From NCBI GenBank assembly GCA_009760885.1, contig CM019713.1, positions 11,927,774 through 11,991,773 on the forward strand: 64,000 nt of DNA, in the 5' to 3' direction. This DNA is from Achatina immaculata (Eukaryota; Mollusca; Gastropoda; Stylommatophora; Achatinidae). The notes under the pieces were generated by a model. That model was not told the origin of the DNA. It did not search any database and saw only the letters and a program-made list of their open reading frames with translations. Below, piece by piece: positions 45,701-59,200 of the stretch (its first letter is position 1; each line of letters opens with the position of its first letter). Made by a program: the position numbers and the translations under genes.

Positions 45701-48700
45701 TTTTTAGGAAAAAAGAATTAATGTGATCTTTTTAGACAGTGATTGTGCCCAGCTTACCATCGGCTAGATCTAGATCTACACAGCTTACTATCTAAGATGT
45801 CTAGATCTACTTGTCAATCTCGTATTGTGATTCTATGTTGCATTCTCACTAAATTAATGTCTGAAATAACCTCCTAACTACTTCTCCAGTCGTCTAATAT
45901 GTCTAGATCTTCTTGGGATACATTCAAGAACAGTGGTCTGGTCACATGCCATGTCCATACCCTCTATATACATCATCAAAAATTGAAAATTTTCGATGTT
46001 TCTCACTTGGCATCATTCGTAACTAAGCACTCTTTCACCATTTTGAAAAGTGTCACCAGACACGCGGACGAAATATGTACAATCTAAATGTTAAACCGTT
46101 TTTTTTTAATGAAACAAACCAGCCGTTGCTATAATGACGGTATGTAGCATGTCGGAAAACCGAAAGCGTCACTGTAGTGCCAGAAGGCACAGAAAGAGTT
46201 AAATGAGGAGCTTAGTTATTTCACTTTGTAGGGAGGACAATGTCCTGTCATCATCATCATCCTGTGTGTGTGCCTCAGGATGTGAGGAAAGACATAATGG
46301 GCTCTGACTCTGTCACTTGGCAGAAGTGGTGTAATCAAGATTCCAACAGCAGAAAGAAGTGCCAGGACAACCATTAAACACAAACCGACATGTAAACATC
46401 CATGGGATAGAAAAAAACAGACTCCCAAAGCAGGTTGTGAAGAATGGAGAGATATTTCTTCCACAAGGAGTGGATCCAGCTTCTAGAGGGCTCCTGGTTA
46501 TCCAGTTTGACGTGTGATCACGTTTGCCTAGAAGCTATTTCCTTGGCCTCAACCAAACCACCATAACCCATTCTCCTTCCAGAGTGGAGCTTATGCTTCT
46601 TCATCATCATCACAAGCACATGCTGCAGATAACAACAACATTTTGCCCAGGTCATGCGGGAATTAACGGCATTGAGAAAGTGGACAAACTAGCAAGTGTG
46701 GCTTGAATTCAGGGTACCCTGAGAATGGATAAGGAGGAGATTGCAAGAGCCACCTTAGACAATCTGCAAATGGAAGATGACATCAGATTGAATGCAAAAT
46801 GACAACAATCACATCAGGAGGATGATCAAGTTGGGGGAGGTGAGGAGAAGTGGACGTTTTTCCAAAAGAAGTGGTTTAGCATGTGTTATCCACAGGCAGC
46901 GTGTGACATGACTGGCTTCATCAGCAGACACATACTTCAGCGGGTGTTGAAACAGAAGGTGGGTCACATATGAGAATTGTCGGAGTGCGGGAATGCCAGT
47001 CTCTGATTACAGATTACAGGTGTAACCAAAAACAAGAAACATGAACCATATTTATTTACTTTACTTTATCCTTCCTCTTATACTGTAAGGTGTCAAGTGG
47101 AGATGCATTCGACGTTTTTGGGCCATATGAGTAGCTTCGATGATGTTCATGCCATAATTTGTAAGTGTTTCTGTAATATCATCTATCATCTTTTTTCAGG
47201 GGGGGGAGGGGTTTCTTCTTGATCTGTGTCCTGTAGTTCTTTTGTTGAAGCCCCTCATGGCTGATTGTCAGTGCGTCATTCTCATTAAGTGGGTAAACCA
47301 GTTAATTCTTTGTTTCTTTATGTATTGCAGGCATGATGCAGTTCCTAGCATTGTCTTATGTCTTATATTCTTGAAAGGAGATAAAACATGAACCATGCCA
47401 TTTTTTTTTTTTTCTTTCAGTTTAGTATTTTTATTTTCCTAAATTAATGCCATGCCCATGTTCAACAATTATTTTGTTATCGTTCATTTATTATTATTGT
47501 TTTGTTGTTCAACATGTTGTTGTTAAACTTTTATTGTGTTCTCAATTGGTAAAGGACCTGCACAAGGCGCTAGAAGAGAAGATTGCTAAATTTCACGGAA
47601 AAGAAGATGCAATCCTGTACATCAGCTGCTTTGATGCCAATGCTGGAATTTTTGAGGTGTTGCTCAGCCCAGATGATGCTGTGCTGTCAGATGAGCTCAA
47701 CCATGCCTCCATTATTGATGGAATTAGACTATGTAAAGCCAAGAGGCTTCGGTACAAGCATAGAGATCTTTCAGGTGGTTTTTCTGTTCTTTTTTTTTTT
47801 TTTTCCCCTATTCCTTAACCATTTAACTCTTCCCGGGCCTTTCATCGCTTAGACAACAGTTCTGGTTTCTCACGTGGTGCCTTTAATCACTCTAGTGATG
47901 TTTGATTTGTTTCATTAAAAACCTGGTGTAATGTTTAGATTGTAAACATTTGGTGCGCATGCTCTGTGACCTTTTTCAAAATGGCAGAAGAGTACTTAGT
48001 TATGAGGGAGAAAATTGAAATTTTCTGCAAGAAATTTCAATTTTTGGTGATGTAGATGGGGTTATGTATCAAGTAGATCTGATATGTCTAGATCTACTTG
48101 ATACATTCAAGAACAGTGGTCTGGTCACAGGGCATGTCCATAACCCCATCTCTCTCTCTCTGAACCTTAAGTGCCCAGGGCACATGGGGCTTCTGCAAGG
48201 GTTTTCCACAAATGCCTGTCCTTCGCCTTTTTTTCTGCTCTTGCCCAGGATGTTGAGCGATAGAGGGCTCACCTGGGCAAGAGCAGAAAAAAAGGCGAAG
48301 GACAGGCATTTGTGGAAAACCCTTGCAGAAGCCCCATGTGCCCTGGGCACTTAAGGTTCAGAGAGAGAGAGATGGGGTTATGGACATGCCCTGTGACCAG
48401 ACCACTGTTCTTGAATGTATCAAATAGAACTAGACATATTAGATGACTGGAGAAATAGTTTTATTTCAGGCATTATTTTAGCGATAATGCAACATAGAAT
48501 CGCAATATGACATCAACAGGTAGATCTACGCATCTCAGATGGTTTGTAGTGTACCTCTAGACCTATCCGATGGTAAGTTGAACACAATCATTGTCTAAAA
48601 CATCACATTACTTCTTTGTTCCTTAAAAACTCTGCATTTATGAAATCTTCATAAGTATTTAGTTATTTTGAAACATAATAAGTACACTTTTCACACGGAA

Positions 48701-51700
48701 ATACTGTTTCATTCACATTTTACTAATATGCCCCTATGCATATCAAGACCTGCGCTTTTAATCCAGCACCCAACCGAACCTCCGCATTTCTTCCTGAGGC
48801 ACGGAAAGAGTTAAAATCAGTCCTTTTTATCTCCTTTCATGAAAATGTAGCAAGAGAAATTCCACTGTTAGGATTCTGGGCCTGTCACAGAGTACCAGAG
48901 CACCTTTAGCCAGCTGTTTTCAGGGTGACCCAAGCCTTTATGAACTCATGGTGATTCTTTTGAAAGTTAATCTGTGAAAAATGTTGTGAACATTGATACT
49001 CGAGGGACTCTTCTCCAATAAATGCTGAGTCATATAGTGTAGGCAATGATGTCTGGATACAGTTTTGATTATCTGTGTTTCTTGAAATAGTGAATCCCTT
49101 TTCTTTGTTGATATCTGGTTCCACCTTGTGTTTAAGTCCCTAAATAGGAGCAAGCATGACATTTTTAGAGATAGCATTATTACGGTTAGTGAACTGGGGC
49201 TAGCCAAGTATAAAGGTTAATATCATCAGCTCCATCAGTTGGGCTAAAAGAGTAATGCCTGCTGTGGTTTTGTTGGCTGTTAAGTTTGCCTAGAAGCTAT
49301 TTCCTTGGCCTCAACCAAACCACCATAACCCATTCTCCTTCCAGTGTGAAGCTTATGCTTCTTCATCATCATCACAAGCACATGCTGCAGATAACAACAA
49401 CATTTTGCATTACTAAGAGAGATTAGAAGAACTTGTCCAGTTGTTAAAATGAATCTTCCACTTGTTCAGTTTTTTTGTCAGCAAAATTCACCACCTGAGG
49501 GAACATTTGAATCCCAGTTCTCTTTGATGGGGAACTAGGACGTAGTCATGCCACAGCTACAGGTCACTAATCCTGATATCTTAACTATCCCTCAGGCACA
49601 TTGAATTTCATGCTTGTAACCACCGACTGCAATCAGATGTAAAAATATTATAGTGAAGCTTATGCAGTGATCCCGTTAACTGGTAATTGCCAGTAAATTA
49701 CAGATAAAACAGGAGAAAAAAACGGAAGCTTTTGGAGGTTGTTGGTTACTGCAGCTGATTTATATTGTCAAAATCCTAGTAAAAAGAAACCAGCAAAATC
49801 ATCTGGAGGATAATCAGACCGGTAGATTGATGAGGCTCTAGTTGTATGTAGGAGAATCAGCTTGACTTTGATTCACCATGTGAGCATTTTGTATAGATCA
49901 AATAGTAAGAAAAAAAAATCACACAGACATTTAATTCTGGCTGATGTTTTTAAAGTGTGTTTAATTTTACATTAAACAAAAAAAAAAAAAAAACATAAAA
50001 ATATGGTATAAAATACTGAATGTTGTATTGACAAAATGGGTATATTGATAAGAACTTCATGCCAGATGAAAGATAAAATTTTACCAGATTAGAAAAATCC
50101 TAGCATGATCACTGAGCTTATTAATTATGAAAAAGTATTACGGTTTTTCAGGGCATGAAAAATTGTATAGGAGTTTCAGCAATGGCAAAAAAAAAAATAA
50201 AGTTTGGGAAATGCTATAACAGGCAACTAATTACGGAAATTAGAAAGATGAGCTTAAGAAGAGGAGAGTGAGGAATGATGTCATTGTGATGCGCAAGAGA
50301 TAAAGCCTGAGAACTTTAGTGCATGGGGGCTCATAATAGAATGAGACAGAGCAGATGGTTGTGTTGAATAGTAGTAGTAGAGTTAATGAAATAGCTAAGT
50401 CTCTGCAGGATGGCATCTCAGGGTTAAGCCCAAACTTGGCTTCAGTATGTTCCACTCAACCTAGCTGCAAAAAAAAATAATAAATTGGTACCAGACACTT
50501 ATGTTCCTCTTAAAGAAAAAAAAATGTCTGCAAGGCAAGGCACCCCTGTGTGGAAAGTATGTATTTGCTTGTAAAAGTGAAAACGGTTTGTTCAGAGGAA
50601 TATCGGTTCCGGTTTCACAGGTCTAGACTGAAGCAAACAGAAATAAAACATAAGTAGGTAATGAGCTGGCGCTGGTGACAGATGTGATCTGGCAGGAGCA
50701 GTGCTTTGCTTGTTGTCTGAAGTAAGTGTACAGTGGTGAAGCTGTTCTGCAGGCTCTATTCACAGTTTTATGTTCTCCAGATCTCGAAGCCAATCTTGTA
50801 TTGGCCAAGGACTGTCGTCAGCGATTGATTGCAACTGATGGTGTATTCAGCATGGATGGCAATGTTGCCCCTCTCAGGTAGAAAGAAATAATGTGAAGAA
50901 CATGAATGTCAGTAAAGTAATTAAGGACATTGAATAATTGATAGAGCATTTAAGGACATTGAGTAATTGATACGGAGAATTAAGGACATTGAATATTTGA
51001 TATGGAGAAATTAAGGACATTAATTATTATTAAATGAATATTATTATAATAAAAATATTTAAAAAATAGTAATTAAGCAATTAAGTAGCAAAAGCAAGTG
51101 CTAGACTGCAAAAAAAAAAAAAACAACAAAAAAGCATGGATATCGGAAAACCCATGGAAATGCATACATGAAAGATGAGCAGCCAAATTAGCCATGTTGA
51201 ATGTAAAGACATATCTTGGAAAAGATTTGGCAAAAGTAACATACAAAGAACTAGACAATAAAGTAAAAAGTTCAGCTAGAGGAGATAAAAGAGAATACAT
51301 AGACAGTATGGTGGAAGAAGCAGAGAAAGCAGCAAAAACAGAAGACAACAAAACTCTATAACATACAAAAGAGGCTAACAGGTACTATTACATCCAAAGA
51401 CAAATCTTTAGAAAAACTGGCACCCTGTTAACATCAGGTAGGGACCAAAAACAAAGAAGGGCCAAACACTTCCAAGAAATACTTATTTGAACACATCCAA
51501 AAGAATTGATAGACCTTGAAACTGACTTAGCAGTCCCACAGCTAAATGTCAACCTAGATGAAATTATATTGAACAAAATTGAAACAGCAGTGAATCTAAT
51601 GGCTAACAATAAAGCTGCAGGTGTAGATGAAATAACAACCGAAATGTTAAATGCTATTAACAATGACAACATGAGCCAACTACAGAGAATGTTTAATAAA

Positions 51701-54700
51701 GTTTAGAAAGAAGAAAAGATCTCTTCAAAATGGAAAAAAAGGAATCATTGTTAAAATACAAAAAAAAGGCAACCTTAGTGACTGCAGTAATTGGAGAGGA
51801 GTAAACTTACTGTTAGTTGTGTCAAAAGTATTTTGCAAAGTCATTCTGATTAGAATTAAAGATGTAGTGGATACTGCAATAAGAGAAGAACAGGCAGGAT
51901 TTCAAAAAGGGAGAAGCTGTCTCGACCAGATCTTTACTCTAAGAATAATACTTAAAGAACATATTGAAAAGCAAAAACCATTAATCCTGAAGTTCATAGA
52001 CTTTAAAAAAAGGCATTTGATAGCATACACAGATATTCATTGTGGAGAATTTTAAGATTATATGGAATACCATCAGAAATTGTCAACATCATTAAGGATC
52101 TCTAAATTTTTTGTGCAGTCAACTCATAAAAAGGAATGAGCAAATCATTCACCAGACTGAAACAAGGATATATACTATCTCCCTTGCTTTTTGAAATTGC
52201 CAGACTTCATAATGAAAAAAATGTTGCACAGGTAAAACAGGCATTGATTGGATATATGGGACCCAACTAGAAGATCTTGATTTTGCTGATGACATCAATA
52301 TGAATTTGATGCAAGAAAAACAAGATATCCTGTCTTCACTGGCTAGCAAAATAGGACTTGAAATTAACAAGGAAAAAAAAATAATGAAACTTTCCATTAA
52401 TCAAAAAGGAAAAGTATAAGTAGAGGGAACAGCTGTTGAAGAAGTACACCAGTTTGCATACCTTAGCAGTTACATAGACCAGGATGATGACACCAGAAAG
52501 GAAGTTAGAATTAAAATTGCAAAAGCAGCATTGACCTTCAAGAATCTCGAGAACCTGCGGCACTCAGAAGTTATAAGCACAAAAACCAGGATAAGATTAT
52601 TCAATTCACATGTAATATCCCTCCTCATTTATGCATGTTATTGCAGGAAAACAGCTAAAGAAATAGACAAGAAATTAGACTCCTTTGAAAACAAATGCCT
52701 AAGGAAAATACTTGGCATAAAGAAGAACAGATTCAAGAACAGTGCAGAGATAAAGCAGATGAGTGAACAACTAACCTGTCTCATGGGTGATCAGAGAAAA
52801 GGAGATGAACATATATTGGTCATGTGATGAGAATTAACAGTCAGAGAATCCCAGAACAAGCTATCAAGTGGAACACAACAAGCCAAAGAAAAAGAGGTTG
52901 ACCACATGAAACTCTAAAGAGGACAAATTAGCAGACATAAAATCCCTTGATGAAGTTGAAAAGCTCGCCTAAAACAGGAAAATTTGGCGAACTACCATGC
53001 AAGCCTTCTGTGACGTTTAACAGCACAAGAAGGATGTAAGATGTGATTAAGGATATTGAATAATTGATAGAGCAATTAAGGATATTGAGTAATTGATAGA
53101 GCAATTAAGGATATTGAGTAATTGATAGAGCAATTAAGGATATTGAGTAATTGATAGAGCAATTAAGGATATTTAGTAATTGATAGAGCAATTAAGGATA
53201 TTTAGTAATTGATAGAGCAATTAAGGATATTTAGTAATTGATAGAGCAATTAAGGATATTTAGTAATTGATAGAGCAATTAAGGATATTGAGTAATTGAT
53301 AGATTAATTAAGGATATTGAGTAACTGATAGAGCAATTAAGGATATTTAGTAATTGATATGGAGCAATTAAGTATATTTAGTTATTGATAGTGCAGTTAA
53401 GGACATGGAGTAATTGGTAGAACAATTAAGGACATTGAGTAACTTATAAAGCAGTTAAGGACTTGATGTAGTAGAAGATGTGGTATAAAGAAACTAAAGA
53501 CATGCCATAATTGATAGAGCTATTTAGAACATGAAGTAGTGGTTTTTTTTTCTTTTAAAAATCAGTCCATGCATTTGACAAACAAAAACTGAAAGCTGAT
53601 GATTGTTAATAGAAAAAATATATAACAAAAAAGTAAAGTGAGGCATTGAGAGAAAAAAAACCCAGAAATATAAAAAGGTCACTTATGAATGAAATCAGTG
53701 CTTCAGTCTTGCACTCAATTGAAATAAGTACTTGAGCCATATAATTATGAGACTAGTGCTTTATCTGTACAGTCAGTTGAGGTCAGTACCTGACACATGC
53801 TGTGTACTGATGATGAGTTTGTGTTTTTGTTTTGAAAATTTCAGGGACATCTGCGACCTGGCAGACAAACACCAGGCTGTGGTTTTTGTGGATGACTGTC
53901 ACTCCACAGGATTCTTTGGCCCCACTGGCAGGTCAGTAGGACACTGTTATGTCAGTACGGAATGTATGTTACAAGAAGTATATGATAGATAAAGCTGTGG
54001 ATGAAAAGGCTTTGAGGGGATAATGGAATAAAAATTGTGTCTGATACTTATTGTTATTTCATTTTGATACAATGATGCTTATATTGAGGACTGGGGAGTA
54101 ATGTGATAGAAGGCAAGTGTAATGTCTGAGATGGTACAGTTACCTGAAATTTTTAACTGTAGACAAAAAGGACTCAGTGCTACTTTCCTGCAGTGATTGC
54201 AGAAGCAGTCTTTCACCCTAGCTTGTCTTCCCTGTGCTGGTGGACCTTGTTAAGAAGTCAGCTTTGTAGGTCTGAGTGGGCTTCTTTCAAGCCAGGAAGG
54301 CCACACTGACCACCACCTATAGTGAGTTTTTTGCCTCTTTTATAGGATCTATGACATTGTTCCTTCAGTAACTTAGTCTTAGTTTCATTAAGGTCCTGTA
54401 ACTACAACACAGACATTATATGTTGTAGATTCGTTTAAAGTGGCCTACCTCTTTCTTTTGACAGTCACTAAAAATCTACAAGAAAGTTCACTTCATGTCA
54501 GGTTGATGTAGATATTTTTATACATGGCACCTTTCAGTTCTGAAAAGTTTTTTTTTTTCTCTTCCTTCTTTATGCAATGAAGAGGCACAGAAGAATACTT
54601 CAACTTGAATGGCCGAGTTGACATAATAAACTCCACTTTAGGGAAAGCTCTAGGAGGAGCTGCAGGTAAGATCACAAGAACCTGATAGGTCCAGCTTTAT

Positions 54701-56193
54701 TCAGTTGTTTATTAAGTGCCATGGTGATAAGTGTAAATCTTAATAAAGAAAATAAATAAATAAAACGTAAATATTTGGGCACATTAAATGTCATGATAAT
54801 TTAGAGAAGACCGTCTTGGAAGGGTACATAATGGGAAAAAGAAAGAGAGGAAGACCAAGGCGAAGATGGCTGCAAGACATCGTTGATGATCTGCAAATGG
54901 ATGCATCAGCGGCAAGCCATCTTGCTTACAACAAAGAGGCCTACAGGAGAGGTGTTAGGCAAAGTTCTGCAAGGGACATGCAAGGAGAGCTGTTAGGCAA
55001 AGTTCCGCAAGGGACATGCAAATGAATGAATGGCTGGTGATAAGCATAGGCAGTGATTGTGATAGGATTTTTTGAAACTGGTACAGTTGTACTTGTCTTT
55101 TACTTTGCATGAAGCACTTTCTGAAATACTGGGTTTCTCATTACAGCATTCATTCTGTATACTATTTTTATGTAAATTAAGCACATTTTACAAACATCGG
55201 CAGAAACTGAATGTCCATGTGAAATGTTTTTATTATTTGTGGCAAGATTTAACCTATACAAAATGCTCACATACTGAACCAAAATCAAATCTAACTGATT
55301 CTCCTCGACGCAAATTCAGCATCATCAGCCTCCAACCAATTTTGCTGTTTGCTTTTTTTTTTTTAACCAGGTTTTTTATTATATTTTGGTTTTTCTCGTT
55401 TCCAGTTGAAAATTTTCCAATTTACTAGTAATTGCTGGTTAATGTGATTACTAATAGGTAATCATTCTTTTTTTTTCCTTCATTTCTGTTTTGCTTGGTG
55501 AACCCGAAGGCGTTTTTCTTTAGGCTTCCCTATATGGCCTTGAAATGGCATTTTTAGCATGTCAGATAACTCCACAAAACTACCACAGTAAACCTGTATA
55601 TTAATATCTTGGTGGTTTAGTCACTGATTTTTTTAACTGCTGCTGTAAGAATTGCTATAAATGTCACAGGGTTAGAGCGTCTTTCTTTTTTTTTTAAACC
55701 TTTTATTGTTTCTGTAGCAGTGCTATTTTTAGTCATTGCGTACTATGCTTTTGATAGAATTCAGCATCTGTTATTGTTACATCCTTTTGTCATTTCTGCT
55801 AGGTGGATATACAACTGGACCAAAGCAGTTGATAGACTTGCTAAGACAAAGATCAAGACCATATTTATTTTCCAATACCCTGCCACCCCCAGTCGTGGCC
55901 TGTGCTAGCAAGGTATGGCTGCTCTTGAAAGTGGAAGTAGAATACTTTGGTTTTGTATAACTATAAACATTGGTCATGTAAAATGTATATATTTGTGGAT
56001 GGAAAGTGCTGGAGTTATTCATACATATTTCTACTGTTTATGATGTTTCCAAGGATGGCCATTTTTGTTGTTGTTGTTCTGCTGCTGTTTATCATATAGG
56101 TTTCTGCTTCATTTTTTTGTATTTGTTGGTGTCATTTTACTTGTTTTCTGAGACACATTTTTTTTAAAGCCAGTTTTTAATAATGGATATTTA

Positions 56194-56235
<42 letters not shown>

Positions 56236-59200
56236 GTGTGTACAGTTTACTCTGGCATTCTTTGGTTGCAGAGGTGTTGTCTCTTATTAACGTGTGCCAG
56301 ATACAAGTTTTATATATCAGTGTTATTGACTTAAATGTATGTTAGAACTAGGCTACAACTCACTTCCATTTGTTGAGAAGACAGTTTACTAAATCTGTGC
56401 TATTCCCTATCTCATCAGTCATCCAATATATTATAGCAAATAATATTCTTTTGGTTGTTTCTTTTGTTATGCTTATATATATTTTTTTTAAAAAAATGGA
56501 ATTTGGATTGAAGATATTCTTTAATGCAGTAGGTATGGACTTTGTCATCTCGGAGTTAAACTTAATTTTGTCTTCAAAAGTGTTGAAGGCCATAAAAAAA
56601 AATTACAAATGTCAATCTGGCATATGTGTTCTGGGTTGGCAAACCCAAACTGACCAAGATCCTGTCCATATGTACACCCCCCCCCCCTCCCAGTAATGGG
56701 CCCAGCCTGACTAACGGGGCAAGATTGCTATATAGGCGGCTGCATCTGGTAAAGAAATATTGATGCTAAATTTTTTTAAATGTGAAGCTTTGTTTGCTTT
56801 TTTCCCCTCATTTCTGCAGGCTTTGGACCTTGTAATGGAAAATACAGATTTGCCCAAGAGAGTGTTGTCTAACACACTGTTATTTAGGACACGTATGAAT
56901 GATGCTGGCTTCACAATATCTGTAAGCTGAGATAGAAGTTACTGTGCTTAACTAGTAGTGCTGTTTCTTATTCTGCTTTAAATGGCTTTGTGTTTTGGTT
57001 TTTGTTTTTTTTATTTTTGGAAGATGAAACGTGGCATGGCAAATATTTATTCTGATAGGCAAAAGTACGTTTTTTTAAAACCACTTCAACTTTTTTTTTT
57101 AATGAAAGAAGTTGAAACTTAGAAAGGAACTGTATAAGGAAAAAAGAGCAAATAAATTGGGGGGGGGGGGGGCTGGCATGAACTAAAATAACTGATTCAG
57201 GCCAGAAAGTAAAACAACTAAAGAATCTGGAGAGGAACAGACAGAGCTACAAAAATAAGATTTATAAGGGCATGCATCTTTCCCATCGCAACATATGCCT
57301 GTGAGACCTGGGTACTTAACAAAACAGCTGAGAAACACATAAATGCCTTTGAATGTAAATGCTACAGAAGAATTCTTCAAATATCATGGACACACAAAAG
57401 AACAAATATATTCATACTACAATAACTTAATATTGAAGAAGGCTGGCTAGTAAAGAGGATTAAAGAGAGAAAACTTAAATATTTTGGACACATTAGATGT
57501 CATGGTAATCTAGAGAAAACTGTCTTGGAAGGGTACATAATGGGAAAAAGAAAGAGAGGAAGACCAAGGCAAAGATGGCTGCAAGACATCGTTGATGATC
57601 TGCAAATGGATGAATCAGCATCAGGGCATCTTGCTCATAACCAAGAGGCCAACAGGAGTGCTGTTAGGGAGGCAAAGTTCCACAAGGGACATGCAAATGA
57701 ATGAATGAGGGCAGGTTTTGATGGCAAAGCTTGTTTGACACTTTCATCAAGTCAGGGAAAGGGGAGGGGGGAATACACTACAAGTAGTATGTTCAATGTA
57801 CCTAAGTCATTGGATTAAATCACGCAATGTAGGCTTTATCTATATCATTTTTATGATTACAGATGCCTTGTATATCCCCATTCTTAACAATTTTATAATT
57901 ACAGATGGCCAGTATATCTCCATTCTTAGTCAGTTTATGATTATAGATGCATAGTATATCCTCGTAACACCCAAACCAGACTGTGAGAATCATCAGGATA
58001 ACCAATTTTGTTAGGATTTCAAAAATAAATCGGTAGCTTGGTTTTACCCTACATATAGATATTTGAGAACAGAACAGCTGAAAGGAAATTCTAATCTAGT
58101 AGAACAATTTTTTTTTTGGCTGCTGTTCAGAAATCCCATACCCCATTTTTTGGTTCCCATTCTGCAAGGGAGTGTGTGACTATACTCATGTGCTGTGCCC
58201 TGAGGCATCGGTAACCATGTCTTTCCACAGTTTCCAATCTGTCATCCATCAGTTCTGTTGTTGTGCTTCTCTCATGCCATTTTATCAAGCCATCTAATAT
58301 TTTCTCTCTTGGTCTACCTCACCCTTTCCTGCCTCCAGTTTTCCCTGTTGTCATGATATTTTCAATCCCTCCTCTTCTCATTATATGGCCAATGAATCTA
58401 GACTATTCCCCCCCCCCCCAACGGTATGTTTATTAAAGCTCATTTCTCATTGGCTTTCTTTAAACATTCCTCATTTGTTATTTTGGCTGTCCATGATATT
58501 CATAACATTCTTTAGAGGCAGCTGAAATGTGGTAACTACAAAGAATGTTATGAATATCATGGACAGCCAAAACAACAAATGAAGAATGTTTAAGGAAAGC
58601 CAATGAGAAATGAGCTTTAATGTCCATAAGTTCTGGTTTTTTGTTTTTTTTTGTTAGTGACTATGATTTGCTTCCACATAGCAATAGTGGCTCGATATAG
58701 CATTTCACGTTCTTTTCCTAGTATGTATTGCACAAAATAGATTTCATTTTCTGAAATATCAACAGTTAAGAAGCCCTGGTGTAAATTAATATTAGACAAA
58801 TATTGCTTTTTTTTAATTAAACTTCTAAAGTAGATGAAACTTTTAACTAAGGATGCGGGAGTCAAAGGATCTCACTAATTGTCATTATTAAGTGCCTTTT
58901 TTTTTAATGCCTCTATTTCAGTGAAGATAACTCCACATAAATTGAATCCTCACTGTGTTAGTACTGCAAGTAAATGTAATGGAAGAATTAGTACATATTC
59001 ATCCTGTGATTTTTAAAGAAGAGAAAATAGGCAGACATCTGTATTGTGGTAGTTTGTTTTTCCATCACAGTGGAACATTCTAAGAAAAAAAGCCAGACAT
59101 TGCAGCAGAACTGGATAGCATTGAATAGTTTTTAATTATGGGGCGCTTACCAGCAAAGACTGTGCAATGGAGGAACAATGAAGGGCAACAGGAGACACTC

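Noticed and set aside
48064..48354. Opposed ORFs of 96 and 93 codons in the palindrome
   Set aside because: They mirror each other because the sequence is an inverted repeat; no coding signal.
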